Shown here piece by piece: positions 1-6,522 of a stretch of DNA of 6,577 nt (within the stretch, counting starts at the first letter, position 1; each line of letters opens with the position of its first letter). The translations under genes and the position numbers were made by a program. The notes under the pieces were generated by a model. The model had not been told where the DNA came from, did no database searches, and worked only from the letters and a program-made list of their open reading frames with translations. Source of the stretch: CAYPIE01 sp964410665 (GTDB taxonomy: Bacteria; Planctomycetota; Planctomycetia; Gemmatales; Gemmataceae); NCBI GenBank assembly GCA_964410665.1, contig CAYPIE010000176.1:1-6577 (forward strand), in the 5' to 3' direction.

Positions 1-1705
1 CCACCACCCCCCCCAGCCCCCGGCCCCCCAGCAGCAGCTACAAGCTGATCACCAGCCGCCGCCACCACCACCACCGCCGCCACCGAATGATCCTCCGCCA
101 CCCCCGGCTCAGAATGGGTTGGATGAGCCGTTCAATGTCAGTGGCCCAAATGCGACGGCGAATGTGCTGCGAAGTGACCTCCCCTTTGTCAATGGAGTCG
201 CTCAGGCGAACAAAGCCAGCAGTGGGGAAATTCTGTTTACTGAAGTGACGTTGGATGGGATGCAACGCCCCACCCTAACGATTGATCTGTCTGCCTACAC
301 GCAAGGCAGTGATCGATTTGAGTCTGCTAACGCCTCGATTCGCGATTGGCTGTCGGTCGAGATCCGCCTCGATGGAGGTGCGTTCACCCCGCTCGACACC
401 TTCCTGGTCGATGAAGCAACCCAGATCTTTCGCGGCGACAAATCCGGGCAGCAATTCAACAGCCAGGCGTCTCAGATTCGCTATGACTTGCCTGACAATG
501 GAACGGTGCAACTTCGTATCGTAGCCTCGACCTCGAGTGCTTCGGAGTACTTCGCCATCGATCGCGTTCAGATCCATGATGTCGAACCGCCACCGCCGCC
601 TCCGCCACCGCCGCCTCCGCCACCGCCGCCTCCGCCACCGCCGCCGCCGCCGCCGCCACCTCCGCCACCTGGGCAGCGTGGGTTCGATGAAACGTTTGAT
701 GGAAGTGGTCCTGCCGAGACGCCCAATGTCGTGCAGAGTGATCTGGTCTTTGCTCAGGGGGCGGCTCAGGCGAATCGGGCCAGTAGTGGGGAGATTGTGT
801 TCTCAGAGGTGACTCTGGATAGCTTACAACAGCCCAAGCTACTCATCGATTTGTCCGCGTACGTCCAGGGCAGCGGCGGCAATTTCGACTACACCAATCC
901 GTCGACGCGCGACTGGCTGTCGATTGAACTCAGCTACAATGGTGGGGCATTTCAACCACTGGACACCTTCTTTGTCAATGAAGCCACGCAGGTGTTCACC
1001 GGCGATCAAACCGGTCAACAGTTTGACGCATCGGAATCTCAGCTCACTTACAACCTTCCGACGAGCGGCAAAGTTCAGCTCCGTGTGCAGGCCTTGAGCA
1101 CCAGTACTTCGGAGTTTTACGCGATTCACCGAGTTCAGATCCGAGACACGGATGTTCCGCCACCGCCACCGCCACCGCCACCGCCACCGCCCCCACCCTC
1201 CAACGGTGGGCAACAACCCTTTGGTGGAACGGTCCGCAATGTGACCGCTGGGAGAATTGAGGCGGAGGACTATGACCTGGGTGGTGCGGGAGTTGCTTAT
1301 GTCGATACCTCGGCTGGGAATTCGGGCAAGTCCTACCGAAACGATGGAGTAGATATTCAGGCCACCTCGGATACTGGGGGCGGGTACAACGTCGGCTGGA
1401 TCATTGCTGGTGAGTCTCTGGAGTACACCGTCGATGTACCAGCGGGTAACTATGACATCTTGCTGCGGGTTGCAGCCAACCCACAGTTAACTGCCGCCAA
1501 CAAGTCAATCCGTGTCTTGCTGGATAACCAGGAACTAGGGACGGTTCAGGTCAACAACACCAATGGCTGGCAGGACTGGACCACCCTACGCCTGAGCAAT
1601 GTGAACATCTCCACCAATCTGAGTGAGGCTGTATTGCGGCTCGAATTCAATGGTGGAAATGGGTATCTGTTCAATGTGAACTGGATTCAGTTCGAGCAAG
1701 TCTAA
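1..1705 (+). CDS. Modular secreted protein with proline linkers, duplicated domain and C-terminal CBM6 (5' end missing)
   Basis: The frame is open from base 2 to the TAA at 1703-1705, so this is the C-terminal 567 residues of a larger protein. The TTG at 119 is not a credible start: the residues before it form the same kind of proline linker that precedes the second domain copy. Visible order (residue 1 = codon at base 2): Pro/Gln-rich linker 1-39; domain A 40-195; 28 prolines 196-223; domain B about 228-385; 14 prolines 386-399; CBM6-like module about 410-567. The module has the family's IEAEDY opening (419-424), Y445 in SYRNDGVDI, GGGYNVGWI (459-467), W523/W526 and N558/N560 near the end; CBM6 proteins bind glycans through an aromatic pair and an Asn at such positions. 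Domains A and B share motifs such as ASSGEI, RDWLS, GGAF-PLDTF and EATQ-F; I do not recognise their family, but the sequence looks like a beta-sandwich. Any catalytic domain and the signal peptide would lie upstream. Probably secreted or surface-bound; role likely polysaccharide binding (inference). Confidence 0.9.
   Translation, partial: HHPPQPPAPQQQLQADHQPPPPPPPPPPNDPPPPPAQNGLDEPFNVSGPNATANVLRSDLPFVNGVAQANKASSGEILFTEVTLDGMQRPTLTIDLSAYTQGSDRFESANASIRDWLSVEIRLDGGAFTPLDTFLVDEATQIFRGDKSGQQFNSQASQIRYDLPDNGTVQLRIVASTSSASEYFAIDRVQIHDVEPPPPPPPPPPPPPPPPPPPPPPPPPPPPGQRGFDETFDGSGPAETPNVVQSDLVFAQGAAQANRASSGEIVFSEVTLDSLQQPKLLIDLSAYVQGSGGNFDYTNPSTRDWLSIELSYNGGAFQPLDTFFVNEATQVFTGDQTGQQFDASESQLTYNLPTSGKVQLRVQALSTSTSEFYAIHRVQIRDTDVPPPPPPPPPPPPPPSNGGQQPFGGTVRNVTAGRIEAEDYDLGGAGVAYVDTSAGNSGKSYRNDGVDIQATSDTGGGYNVGWIIAGESLEYTVDVPAGNYDILLRVAANPQLTAANKSIRVLLDNQELGTVQVNNTNGWQDWTTLRLSNVNISTNLSEAVLRLEFNGGNGYLFNVNWIQFEQV
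56..106 (+). repeat. Proline-rich linker before domain A
   Basis: In the frame of the large modular protein, codons 56-85 encode ten consecutive prolines, then Asn-Asp, then five more prolines at 92-106, followed by AQNG and the first domain copy. Further Pro/Gln-rich codons reach back to base 2. It occupies the same position relative to domain A as the 28-proline tract does to domain B, which shows that the gene continues to the left. Confidence 0.8.
119..586 (+). repeat. Domain A, first copy of an unrecognised ~155-residue domain
   Basis: This segment encodes about 156 residues beginning LDEPFNVSG and ending near VQIHDVE. It aligns end to end with the segment at 683-1156 with only one single-residue gap; I count about 93 identities over about 155 positions by eye. 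Conserved blocks include AQAN-ASSGEI-F-EVTLD, IDLSAY-QGS, RDWLS-E, GGAF-PLDTF-V-EATQ-F-GD and the closing A-I-RVQI. The alternating hydrophobic pattern suggests a beta-sandwich, but I cannot name a family. Confidence 0.75.
587..670 (+). repeat. 28-proline linker built on a 15-bp tandem repeat
   Basis: Twenty-eight consecutive proline codons separate domain A from domain B. The first 45 bases (587-631) are three exact copies of a 15-bp unit, CCG-CCA-CCG-CCG-CCT. A fourth copy differs only in its last codon, and after that the pattern degenerates. Because the unit is a multiple of three, slippage would change linker length without breaking the frame. Polyproline of this length forms a stiff, extended spacer. 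Confidence 0.9.
683..1156 (+). repeat. Domain B, second copy of the same unrecognised domain
   Basis: It begins FDETFDGSG and ends near VQIRDTDV, and is the closest relative of domain A at 119-586 (roughly 60% identical, hand alignment). Similarity is also visible in the DNA, for example in the stretch encoding QAN-ASSGEI. This indicates duplication within the gene followed by moderate divergence. It is followed directly by a 14-proline linker. Confidence 0.75.
1157..1198 (+). repeat. 14-proline linker of alternating CCG/CCA codons
   Basis: Fourteen proline codons join domain B to the CBM6-like module. Most of the tract is the 6-bp unit CCG-CCA in tandem, ending with CCC-CCA-CCC. The codon pattern differs from the 15-bp unit of the longer linker at 587-670, so the two tracts probably expanded independently. 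Confidence 0.88.
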
Positions 1706-1739
1706 TGGTGTGAGCCAACGGAGTGAGCCGTGATTGCTG

Positions 1740-1767
1740 CGCCCCGGGGTGTCCCTGGGGCGTTTTT
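1740..1767 (+). terminator. Intrinsic terminator of the large secreted-protein gene
   Basis: Bases 1740-1749 pair with 1753-1762 in a 10-bp GC-rich stem containing one G-T pair, with a three-base TGT loop, followed at once by five T residues (1763-1767). It lies 34 bases after the stop codon of the plus-strand gene. On the opposite strand the stem is not followed by a T-run, so strong intrinsic termination is expected only in the plus direction. Confidence 0.88.
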
Positions 1768-1778
1768 CATTTCGCCCA

Positions 1779-1797
1779 CTCTGGGGTGTTCCTAGAG
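1779..1797. other. Second, weaker hairpin between the convergent genes
   Basis: Bases 1779-1785 pair with 1791-1797 in a 7-bp stem with one G-T pair and a GTGTT loop. The downstream tract on the plus strand is only CGGTTT, and there is no T-run on the minus strand. The sequence around it, CTGGGGTGTTCCTAGAGCG, resembles the terminator just upstream, so it may be a decayed duplicate. It lies 4 bases beyond the acetate kinase stop codon and could act as a 3' end stabiliser for that transcript. Confidence 0.35.
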
Positions 1798-1801
1798 CGG
1801 T

Positions 1802-2983
1802 TTAGTGTTTGGTCGGGATTCCCATCACCTTCGCAGAGTGTCGGGCGATAACTCCCTCTTCATCGGTGGGAATCACCCAGACTTCAACCGGGGCATCGGG
1901 GGGAGAGATCCGTAGGCTTTGCGCTTGGTTGGCCTGATCGTCCAACTCAATCCCCAACGCGGCCAGCTCTTGGCAGATCTGGGCACGAATCGCGGCCGCA
2001 TGTTCGCCAATCCCGGCGGTAAATACCAAGTTATCTAGCCCACCGAGGCTGGCGATCATGGCGCCGATCCATTTGCGGGCTTGGTGACAAAACATGCGCA
2101 CCGCCAGCCCGGAGGGGCTATCTACGGGCTGATCGAGCAGCTCGCGAAGATCGCCACTGCGACCGGACACCCCGCGTAAACCACTTTCAAAGTAAAGGAT
2201 TTGCTCCAGTTCTTCGGGGCTCAGTTGATAGGTGCGTGCAAGATAGACCAACACACCGGGGTCTAGGTCGCCGGGGCGTGTGCCCATCATCAGTCCCCCC
2301 ACCGGGGTAAAGCCCATGGTGGTGTCGACACACTTCCCACCCCGGATTGCGGCCAGACTGGCGCCACTGCCCAAGTGGGCAATCACCAGTCGTCCGGCGG
2401 CTGCTCCGGGAGCAATTTCACGGAGTTGCTCGACAATCGACTCATAACTCAGCCCATGGAAACCGTAGCGGCGAACGCCTCCCTCACGAAAGCGGGCTGG
2501 CAAAGGCAAGGTTGTGGCTTCGACCGGCAGGCTGGCGTGAAAAGCGGTGTCGAAGCACGCCACCTGCGGGATTCCCGGTCGTAGCGACTCGACCTGCTCC
2601 ATTCCAGCAATCTCTGCGGGCAGGTGGAGCGGGTCATAATCGATGATGTTCCGCAACCTCTCAATAACCTCGGGTGTCACCCTGGTTGGCGCGGTGTAGT
2701 GATTGCCGCCATGGACGATCCGATGACCCACGGCCTGCAAATCGGCCAATGTTCCCTCATCGGTCAACCAGTCGAACAGGCGAGCAAACGCGCTGGGGTG
2801 GTCTGGCAAGTGCTCGGTCTGGTCGAGGATGGCTAAATCCTCGGCGGTATCCACCCGAAAACGTCCCTGGACCGAGGCAATTCCGGAGAGGTGAATACGT
2901 CGCTGCAGCTCAAGCAGTCCGGCTGCGGAGGCATAGATGGCCGCCTTGATGCTCGAGGATCCACTGTTGATGGTTAGGATCAT
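1802..2983 (-). CDS. ackA: Acetate/propionate family kinase
   Basis: Cytoplasmic acetokinase family enzyme (ASKHA fold), interconverting acetate + ATP and acetyl phosphate + ADP; 393 residues against about 400 for the family. Visible motifs: NSGSSS at 6-11; GHRIVHGG (R88); FDTAFH (D145); RRYGFHG at 171-177 (H176); HLGSGAS at 203-209; DTTMGFTP-GGLMMGTRPGDLDPG (R236); FTAGIGEH at 321-328; IPTDEE at 371-376. R88, D145, R236 and a Glu at 375/376 match the catalytic Arg, Asp, Arg and Glu known in the family. Two usual Asn positions differ: HLGNG is HLGSG here, and the LHNP segment reads LHLP. Such changes may fit the broader acetate/propionate subgroup, so substrate preference is uncertain. The start is the ATG at 2983, six bases after an AAGGAG. 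An in-frame ATG at 3052 would add 23 unrelated residues lying over the upstream gene. It is the second gene of a two-gene minus-strand operon; no phosphotransacetylase or phosphoketolase gene is in view. Confidence 0.95.
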   Translation of the reverse strand: MILTINSGSSSIKAAIYASAAGLLELQRRIHLSGIASVQGRFRVDTAEDLAILDQTEHLPDHPSAFARLFDWLTDEGTLADLQAVGHRIVHGGNHYTAPTRVTPEVIERLRNIIDYDPLHLPAEIAGMEQVESLRPGIPQVACFDTAFHASLPVEATTLPLPARFREGGVRRYGFHGLSYESIVEQLREIAPGAAAGRLVIAHLGSGASLAAIRGGKCVDTTMGFTPVGGLMMGTRPGDLDPGVLVYLARTYQLSPEELEQILYFESGLRGVSGRSGDLRELLDQPVDSPSGLAVRMFCHQARKWIGAMIASLGGLDNLVFTAGIGEHAAAIRAQICQELAALGIELDDQANQAQSLRISPPDAPVEVWVIPTDEEGVIARHSAKVMGIPTKH

Positions 2984-2989
2984 GTCGTG

Positions 2990-2996
2990 CTCCTTA
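2990..2996 (-). promoter_or_regulatory. Shine-Dalgarno of ackA overlapping the upstream stop codon
   Basis: On the minus strand the bases read TAAGGAG: the TAA (2996-2994) ends the beta-propeller gene, and AAGGAG (2995-2990) is the ribosome binding site for the kinase ATG at 2983, with a six-base spacer. This fixes the kinase start and suggests that terminating ribosomes help initiate the kinase. Confidence 0.85.
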
Positions 2997-4259
2997 GTCC
3001 TGGTCCACGATGGCGCTGACATCGAGGATGTACATTTGCCGAGATCCTTCATGCGCGGAGTCGATACAGACCTGCGTTCCCGATCGGTTCCAACGAGGGT
3101 GCAGATCGCAGCGGAACGGTCCGGTCAACTTCGGGGGCAGATAGAACTGGTTCAAGTCGATTCGCTGGCCATCGGCAACCCGGTAAAGCATCAGGGTTTG
3201 CAGGCGTTTGGCGTCGGGATAAGTGTCGTTGAGGATCCACTGGCGATCCGGACTGTATGAGCAATGGCCATCGCGGACCAGCACCTTGGCCCCGACGAGC
3301 TCTGGGGGACGCTTGCCGGTAATGTCCCAGCGGTAAAAATGATCGCCCCGCTCCCGGCTGCGACTCCAGGCCAGGATGGTGGTATCATCCTGCCAATCGA
3401 AGTGCGACACCAGGTTGTGATCGATGATCAACTTGAGGTCGCTACCATCGGGCTTGGCCACCAGCAACCGGGTCTTCCAACCCTTTTGAGGCATCCGCCA
3501 GCGATGCAAAAACAAAAATTGACTTCCCGATGGATTGAATTGTAGATGATTGACCCAGTGATAGGCTCCCTGGAAGTCGGGGCGGGGCTGGATGGTGGGC
3601 AGTTCAGCCAAGGGGATGATTAACTCATGCTTTTCATTTTTTAAATTCATGTGCACAATGCCCAACTGCCGGGGCGCTGGATCGTCGGCATACCGCTCGG
3701 ACAGGGTGACATAGCCATAACCAGGCCGCAGACGATTGAGGCGGGCAAAATCCAGGGTGACTGCCTGCTGGCCATCACGGCTCAGGGCGTAGACCGGCTG
3801 AGGGAGGGTGCGCGTCTTGCCCGCATGGACATCTTGAATCCTGGCCACATATTGGCCGTCCTCGATAGAGTTATAAATGACTTCACGATCGGGTGCTGCG
3901 CCCAGCCACTGCAGCATGGTCCCCTGCTGCCAGCTCCAGGCTGCGGTCGTGGCGAAGGGAATGTACTTTTGATCGGCCTGTAGATCGACCATTCCCAAGG
4001 TCAGCGTTTCGCCTGGTTTGGGCTGGCGGTTGATAAAGTCAATTTCCATGCCAAGCAGATAGCGACCCGTCTGGTCCCAGGGGGTTTTATCATAGTAGCC
4101 GAAGAAATGATGCTTCGGGCCTTGGGTCACCGCCTGGGCGGGAACCCGACCTTGGTCCGATGCCTCGGAGGCGGCAAGCAGACGGGCGCTGCTGGCCAGC
4201 AGCGGCCAGCAAGCAAGTTGGCCCAGTAGATCGCGGCGGGAGAGCGTGACAGGTGGCAT
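2994..4259 (-). CDS. Tat-exported beta-propeller protein, oligogalacturonate-lyase-like (putative)
   Basis: The protein has 421 residues. The N terminus MPPVTLSRRDLLGQL carries a twin-arginine motif (R8-R9) and a hydrophobic stretch to about residue 30, so export through Tat is likely. The rest looks like a beta-propeller of TolB/PD40-type blades, with repeated SPD/PSG/RSG turns and WD-like strands. Several blades carry conserved-looking His motifs: KHHFFGYYDKTPWD (49-62), NHLQFNPSG (237-245), LHRW (251-254), SHFDW (285-289), DGHCSYSPDRQW (330-341) and DLHPRWNRSG to AHEG (385-404). The spacing and wording recall oligogalacturonate lyases (seven-bladed propellers with a metal site formed by His residues), but I cannot confirm catalytic residues; a non-enzymatic propeller is the alternative. 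The start is the ATG at 4259 because the Tat signal begins there and GAGGG (4269-4265) sits five bases upstream. An upstream ATG at 4445 would bury the signal 62 residues inside. First gene of the operon with acetate kinase. Confidence 0.8.
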   Translation of the reverse strand: MPPVTLSRRDLLGQLACWPLLASSARLLAASEASDQGRVPAQAVTQGPKHHFFGYYDKTPWDQTGRYLLGMEIDFINRQPKPGETLTLGMVDLQADQKYIPFATTAAWSWQQGTMLQWLGAAPDREVIYNSIEDGQYVARIQDVHAGKTRTLPQPVYALSRDGQQAVTLDFARLNRLRPGYGYVTLSERYADDPAPRQLGIVHMNLKNEKHELIIPLAELPTIQPRPDFQGAYHWVNHLQFNPSGSQFLFLHRWRMPQKGWKTRLLVAKPDGSDLKLIIDHNLVSHFDWQDDTTILAWSRSRERGDHFYRWDITGKRPPELVGAKVLVRDGHCSYSPDRQWILNDTYPDAKRLQTLMLYRVADGQRIDLNQFYLPPKLTGPFRCDLHPRWNRSGTQVCIDSAHEGSRQMYILDVSAIVDQD

Positions 4260-4312
4260 GGTTGCCCTCGCGGTGGACGGGTGTTGCAAAATGGATTCGG
4301 CGATTCTTGTCC

Positions 4313-4340
4313 ACTGTAGCCAGGGGGCAGCGCTTGTCCA
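4313..4340 (-). promoter_or_regulatory. Candidate promoter for the beta-propeller/ackA operon
   Basis: On the minus strand, TGGACA (4340-4335; 5 of 6 matches to TTGACA) is followed after 16 bases by TACAGT (4318-4313; 4 of 6 matches to TATAAT). This would start transcription near 4306 and give a leader of about 47 bases before the ATG at 4259. The octamer TGGACAAG occurs again 27 bases downstream (4313-4306). The match is to the general sigma-70 consensus only, and planctomycete promoters are poorly characterised. Confidence 0.35.
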
Positions 4341-4380
4341 TCGAACCCTGGGGAATTTCCAGAAAGCGAGACCATCGACC

Positions 4381-4917
4381 ATGTTTACGATCTTGTTGGG
4401 CTGCCTGGTTGTGGGGGCGGAGCCGGCGAAAGGGACACCCGTCAAGCTGAAAGGTTATCAAGCGACGACCCCTGCTGACTGGCAAGCCGAGAAGCCGTGG
4501 AATCGCTTACGCAAATATCAGTTTCGCCTCCCCGCGAGCGAAGGGGACCGGCGCGATGCCGAGGTCATCATCCTCAGCAACTTTGGTGGGACCACCGCCA
4601 GTAAGCACACGCGCTGGAAAGCGGACTTTATTCCGCCCGAGGGCAAGAAAATCGCTGACGTGGCCAAGACCTCACGTTACCAACAAGGGCCGCTCACGGC
4701 GGAGATCCTAGATGTGGCGGGTACCTGGATCTACAAGGCGGCACCCTTTGATCCAAAATCCAAAGCCAAGCCTTTTCCTGGTTCACGGGTGATCTGGGTG
4801 ATCCTCACGATCGATCAAGATTCTTATCAGATTCGCCTGGCCGGATCCGAAAAGACGGTGAGCGAACGAAAAAAGCAGTTCGATGCCTGGTGGCAGGGAT
4901 TTGCGAAGAGACCATGA
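4381..4917 (+). CDS. Small secreted protein of unknown function
   Basis: The protein has 178 residues from the ATG at 4381. The N terminus MFTILLGCLVVGAEPAKG looks like a short signal sequence with possible cleavage after VGA. LLGC at 5-8 could instead be a lipobox, but the leader would then be too short unless translation starts earlier. In-frame upstream options are an ATG at 4291 and a CTG at 4348; the latter would supply a Lys/Arg-containing n-region (QKARPS). No strong Shine-Dalgarno precedes 4381 (only GCGAG about 11 bases upstream), so the start is uncertain. The mature part reads GYQATTPADW, NRLRKYQFRLP, DAEVIILSNFGG, then a Lys-rich middle, DVAGTWIYKAAPFDP, and ends TVSERKKQFDAWWQGF. 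I recall similar small exported proteins as common hypotheticals in the Gemmata group, but know no function. It is divergent from the beta-propeller operon across a 121-bp gap and stands apart from the DUF1559 gene by 113 bp. Confidence 0.8.
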   Translation: MFTILLGCLVVGAEPAKGTPVKLKGYQATTPADWQAEKPWNRLRKYQFRLPASEGDRRDAEVIILSNFGGTTASKHTRWKADFIPPEGKKIADVAKTSRYQQGPLTAEILDVAGTWIYKAAPFDPKSKAKPFPGSRVIWVILTIDQDSYQIRLAGSEKTVSERKKQFDAWWQGFAKRP

Positions 4918-5018
4918 AAGCTGGATGAATTCTCATGTGGAGCTCTTTTAGGGGATAGGGCAAGACGCTAGCATAATTGCCATGTCTTTTCTCAGTTGAT
5001 TTCCCCCTTCTGCCACTT

Positions 5019-5024
5019 GGGAGG
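5019..5024 (+). promoter_or_regulatory. Shine-Dalgarno fixing a GTG start
   Basis: GGGAGG at 5019-5024 is followed by a six-base spacer (TCTTCC) and then GTG at 5031. This strong site makes GTG 5031 the start of the DUF1559 gene and argues against the TTG at 4977, which would add 18 unlikely residues before the prepilin leader. Confidence 0.88.
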
Positions 5025-5030
5025 TCTTCC

Positions 5031-6040
<1,010 letters not shown>

Positions 6041-6041
<1 letters not shown>

Positions 6042-6514
6042 TGAGACGCGCCCGCACCTGGACGATCCTGCTGTTGTCGGTCGGCCTGACCAGCTGTGGC
6101 GACGAGGACGGGCGGGTGCCGGTCTATCCGGTGACCGGCACCCTGACCATCAACGGCCAGCCGGCCGAGGGCGTGTCCCTGCGGCTTTTTGCCACCGATC
6201 TGAACAACTCAGCCCCGCGGCCTAGCGCCATCACCAAGGCAGGCGGCAAGCTGGTGATCTCCACCTACAACACCGGCGACGGGGCACCCGCTGGGGAATA
6301 CAAGGTCACGGTACAGTGGCCGACGCGGGTCCAGGCCTTTGGCCGCGTGGAGAATGGCCCCGACCGCCTGGGCGGCAAGTATGCCGAGCAGGCCAACGCC
6401 CCGCTGACCTTGACCGTGGAGGAAGGGCCGACCAATGTAGGCACGCTCGACCTCAAGGCGGAAGTCCGGGAGGTGAAAGTTGGTCGTGTGGCACCAAAGG
6501 ATGGCAATCGCTGA
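6041..6514 (+). CDS. Small lipoprotein with a transthyretin/carboxypeptidase-regulatory-like domain
   Basis: The protein has 157 residues. The signal MRRARTWTILLLSVGLTSC has a basic n-region, a hydrophobic core and the lipobox LTSC, placing the lipidated Cys at 19. The mature part starts with an acidic GDEDG stretch and continues YPVTGTLTINGQPAEGV-LRLF (29-50), then TYNTGDGAPAGEYKVTVQWP (75-94), then DRLGGKYAEQANAPLTLTVEEG. This is the seven-strand, transthyretin-like pattern seen in many planctomycete lipoproteins encoded after DUF1559 genes. The ATG at 6041 shares its A with the TAA of the DUF1559 gene (TAATG), and GGGAG (6029-6033) lies seven bases upstream, so coupled translation is expected. 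An ATG at 5999 is open in the same frame but would put 14 residues before the signal. Ligand and partner are unknown; association with the DUF1559 protein at the envelope is inferred from context only. Confidence 0.92.
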
Positions 6515-6522
6515 GTGAAGAA

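Noticed and set aside
839..1216. 125-codon minus-strand open frame across domain B and the proline tract
   Set aside because: The proline repeat read backwards gives Trp-Arg repeats (WRWRWRW), and no ribosome binding site or domain is visible; it is a shadow of the plus-strand gene.
2984..3052. Upstream ATG at 3052 as start of the acetate kinase
   Set aside because: The extra 23 residues have no counterpart in the family, overlap the end of the upstream gene, and the ATG at 2983 has an AAGGAG at ideal spacing followed directly by the family's ILTINSGSSS opening.
2937..3260. 107-codon plus-strand open frame across the propeller-kinase junction
   Set aside because: It runs antisense to two well-supported genes and their ribosome binding site, and its product has no recognisable features.
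4260..4445. Upstream ATG at 4445 as start of the beta-propeller protein
   Set aside because: It would place a clear twin-arginine signal 62 residues inside the protein and run through the divergent gene's start; the ATG at 4259 has a GAGGG site five bases upstream.
4919..4949. Terminator after the small secreted protein gene
   Set aside because: The best hairpin has only two 4-bp stems (4919-4922 with 4941-4944 and 4925-4928 with 4933-4936) separated by an internal loop, and is AT-rich with a four-T tail interrupted from the stem; too weak to call.
4946..4977. Promoter for the DUF1559 gene
   Set aside because: CATAAT at 4972-4977 resembles a -10 box, but the only -35-like bases (TTTTAG at 4946-4951) match poorly and sit 20 bases away; not enough to annotate.
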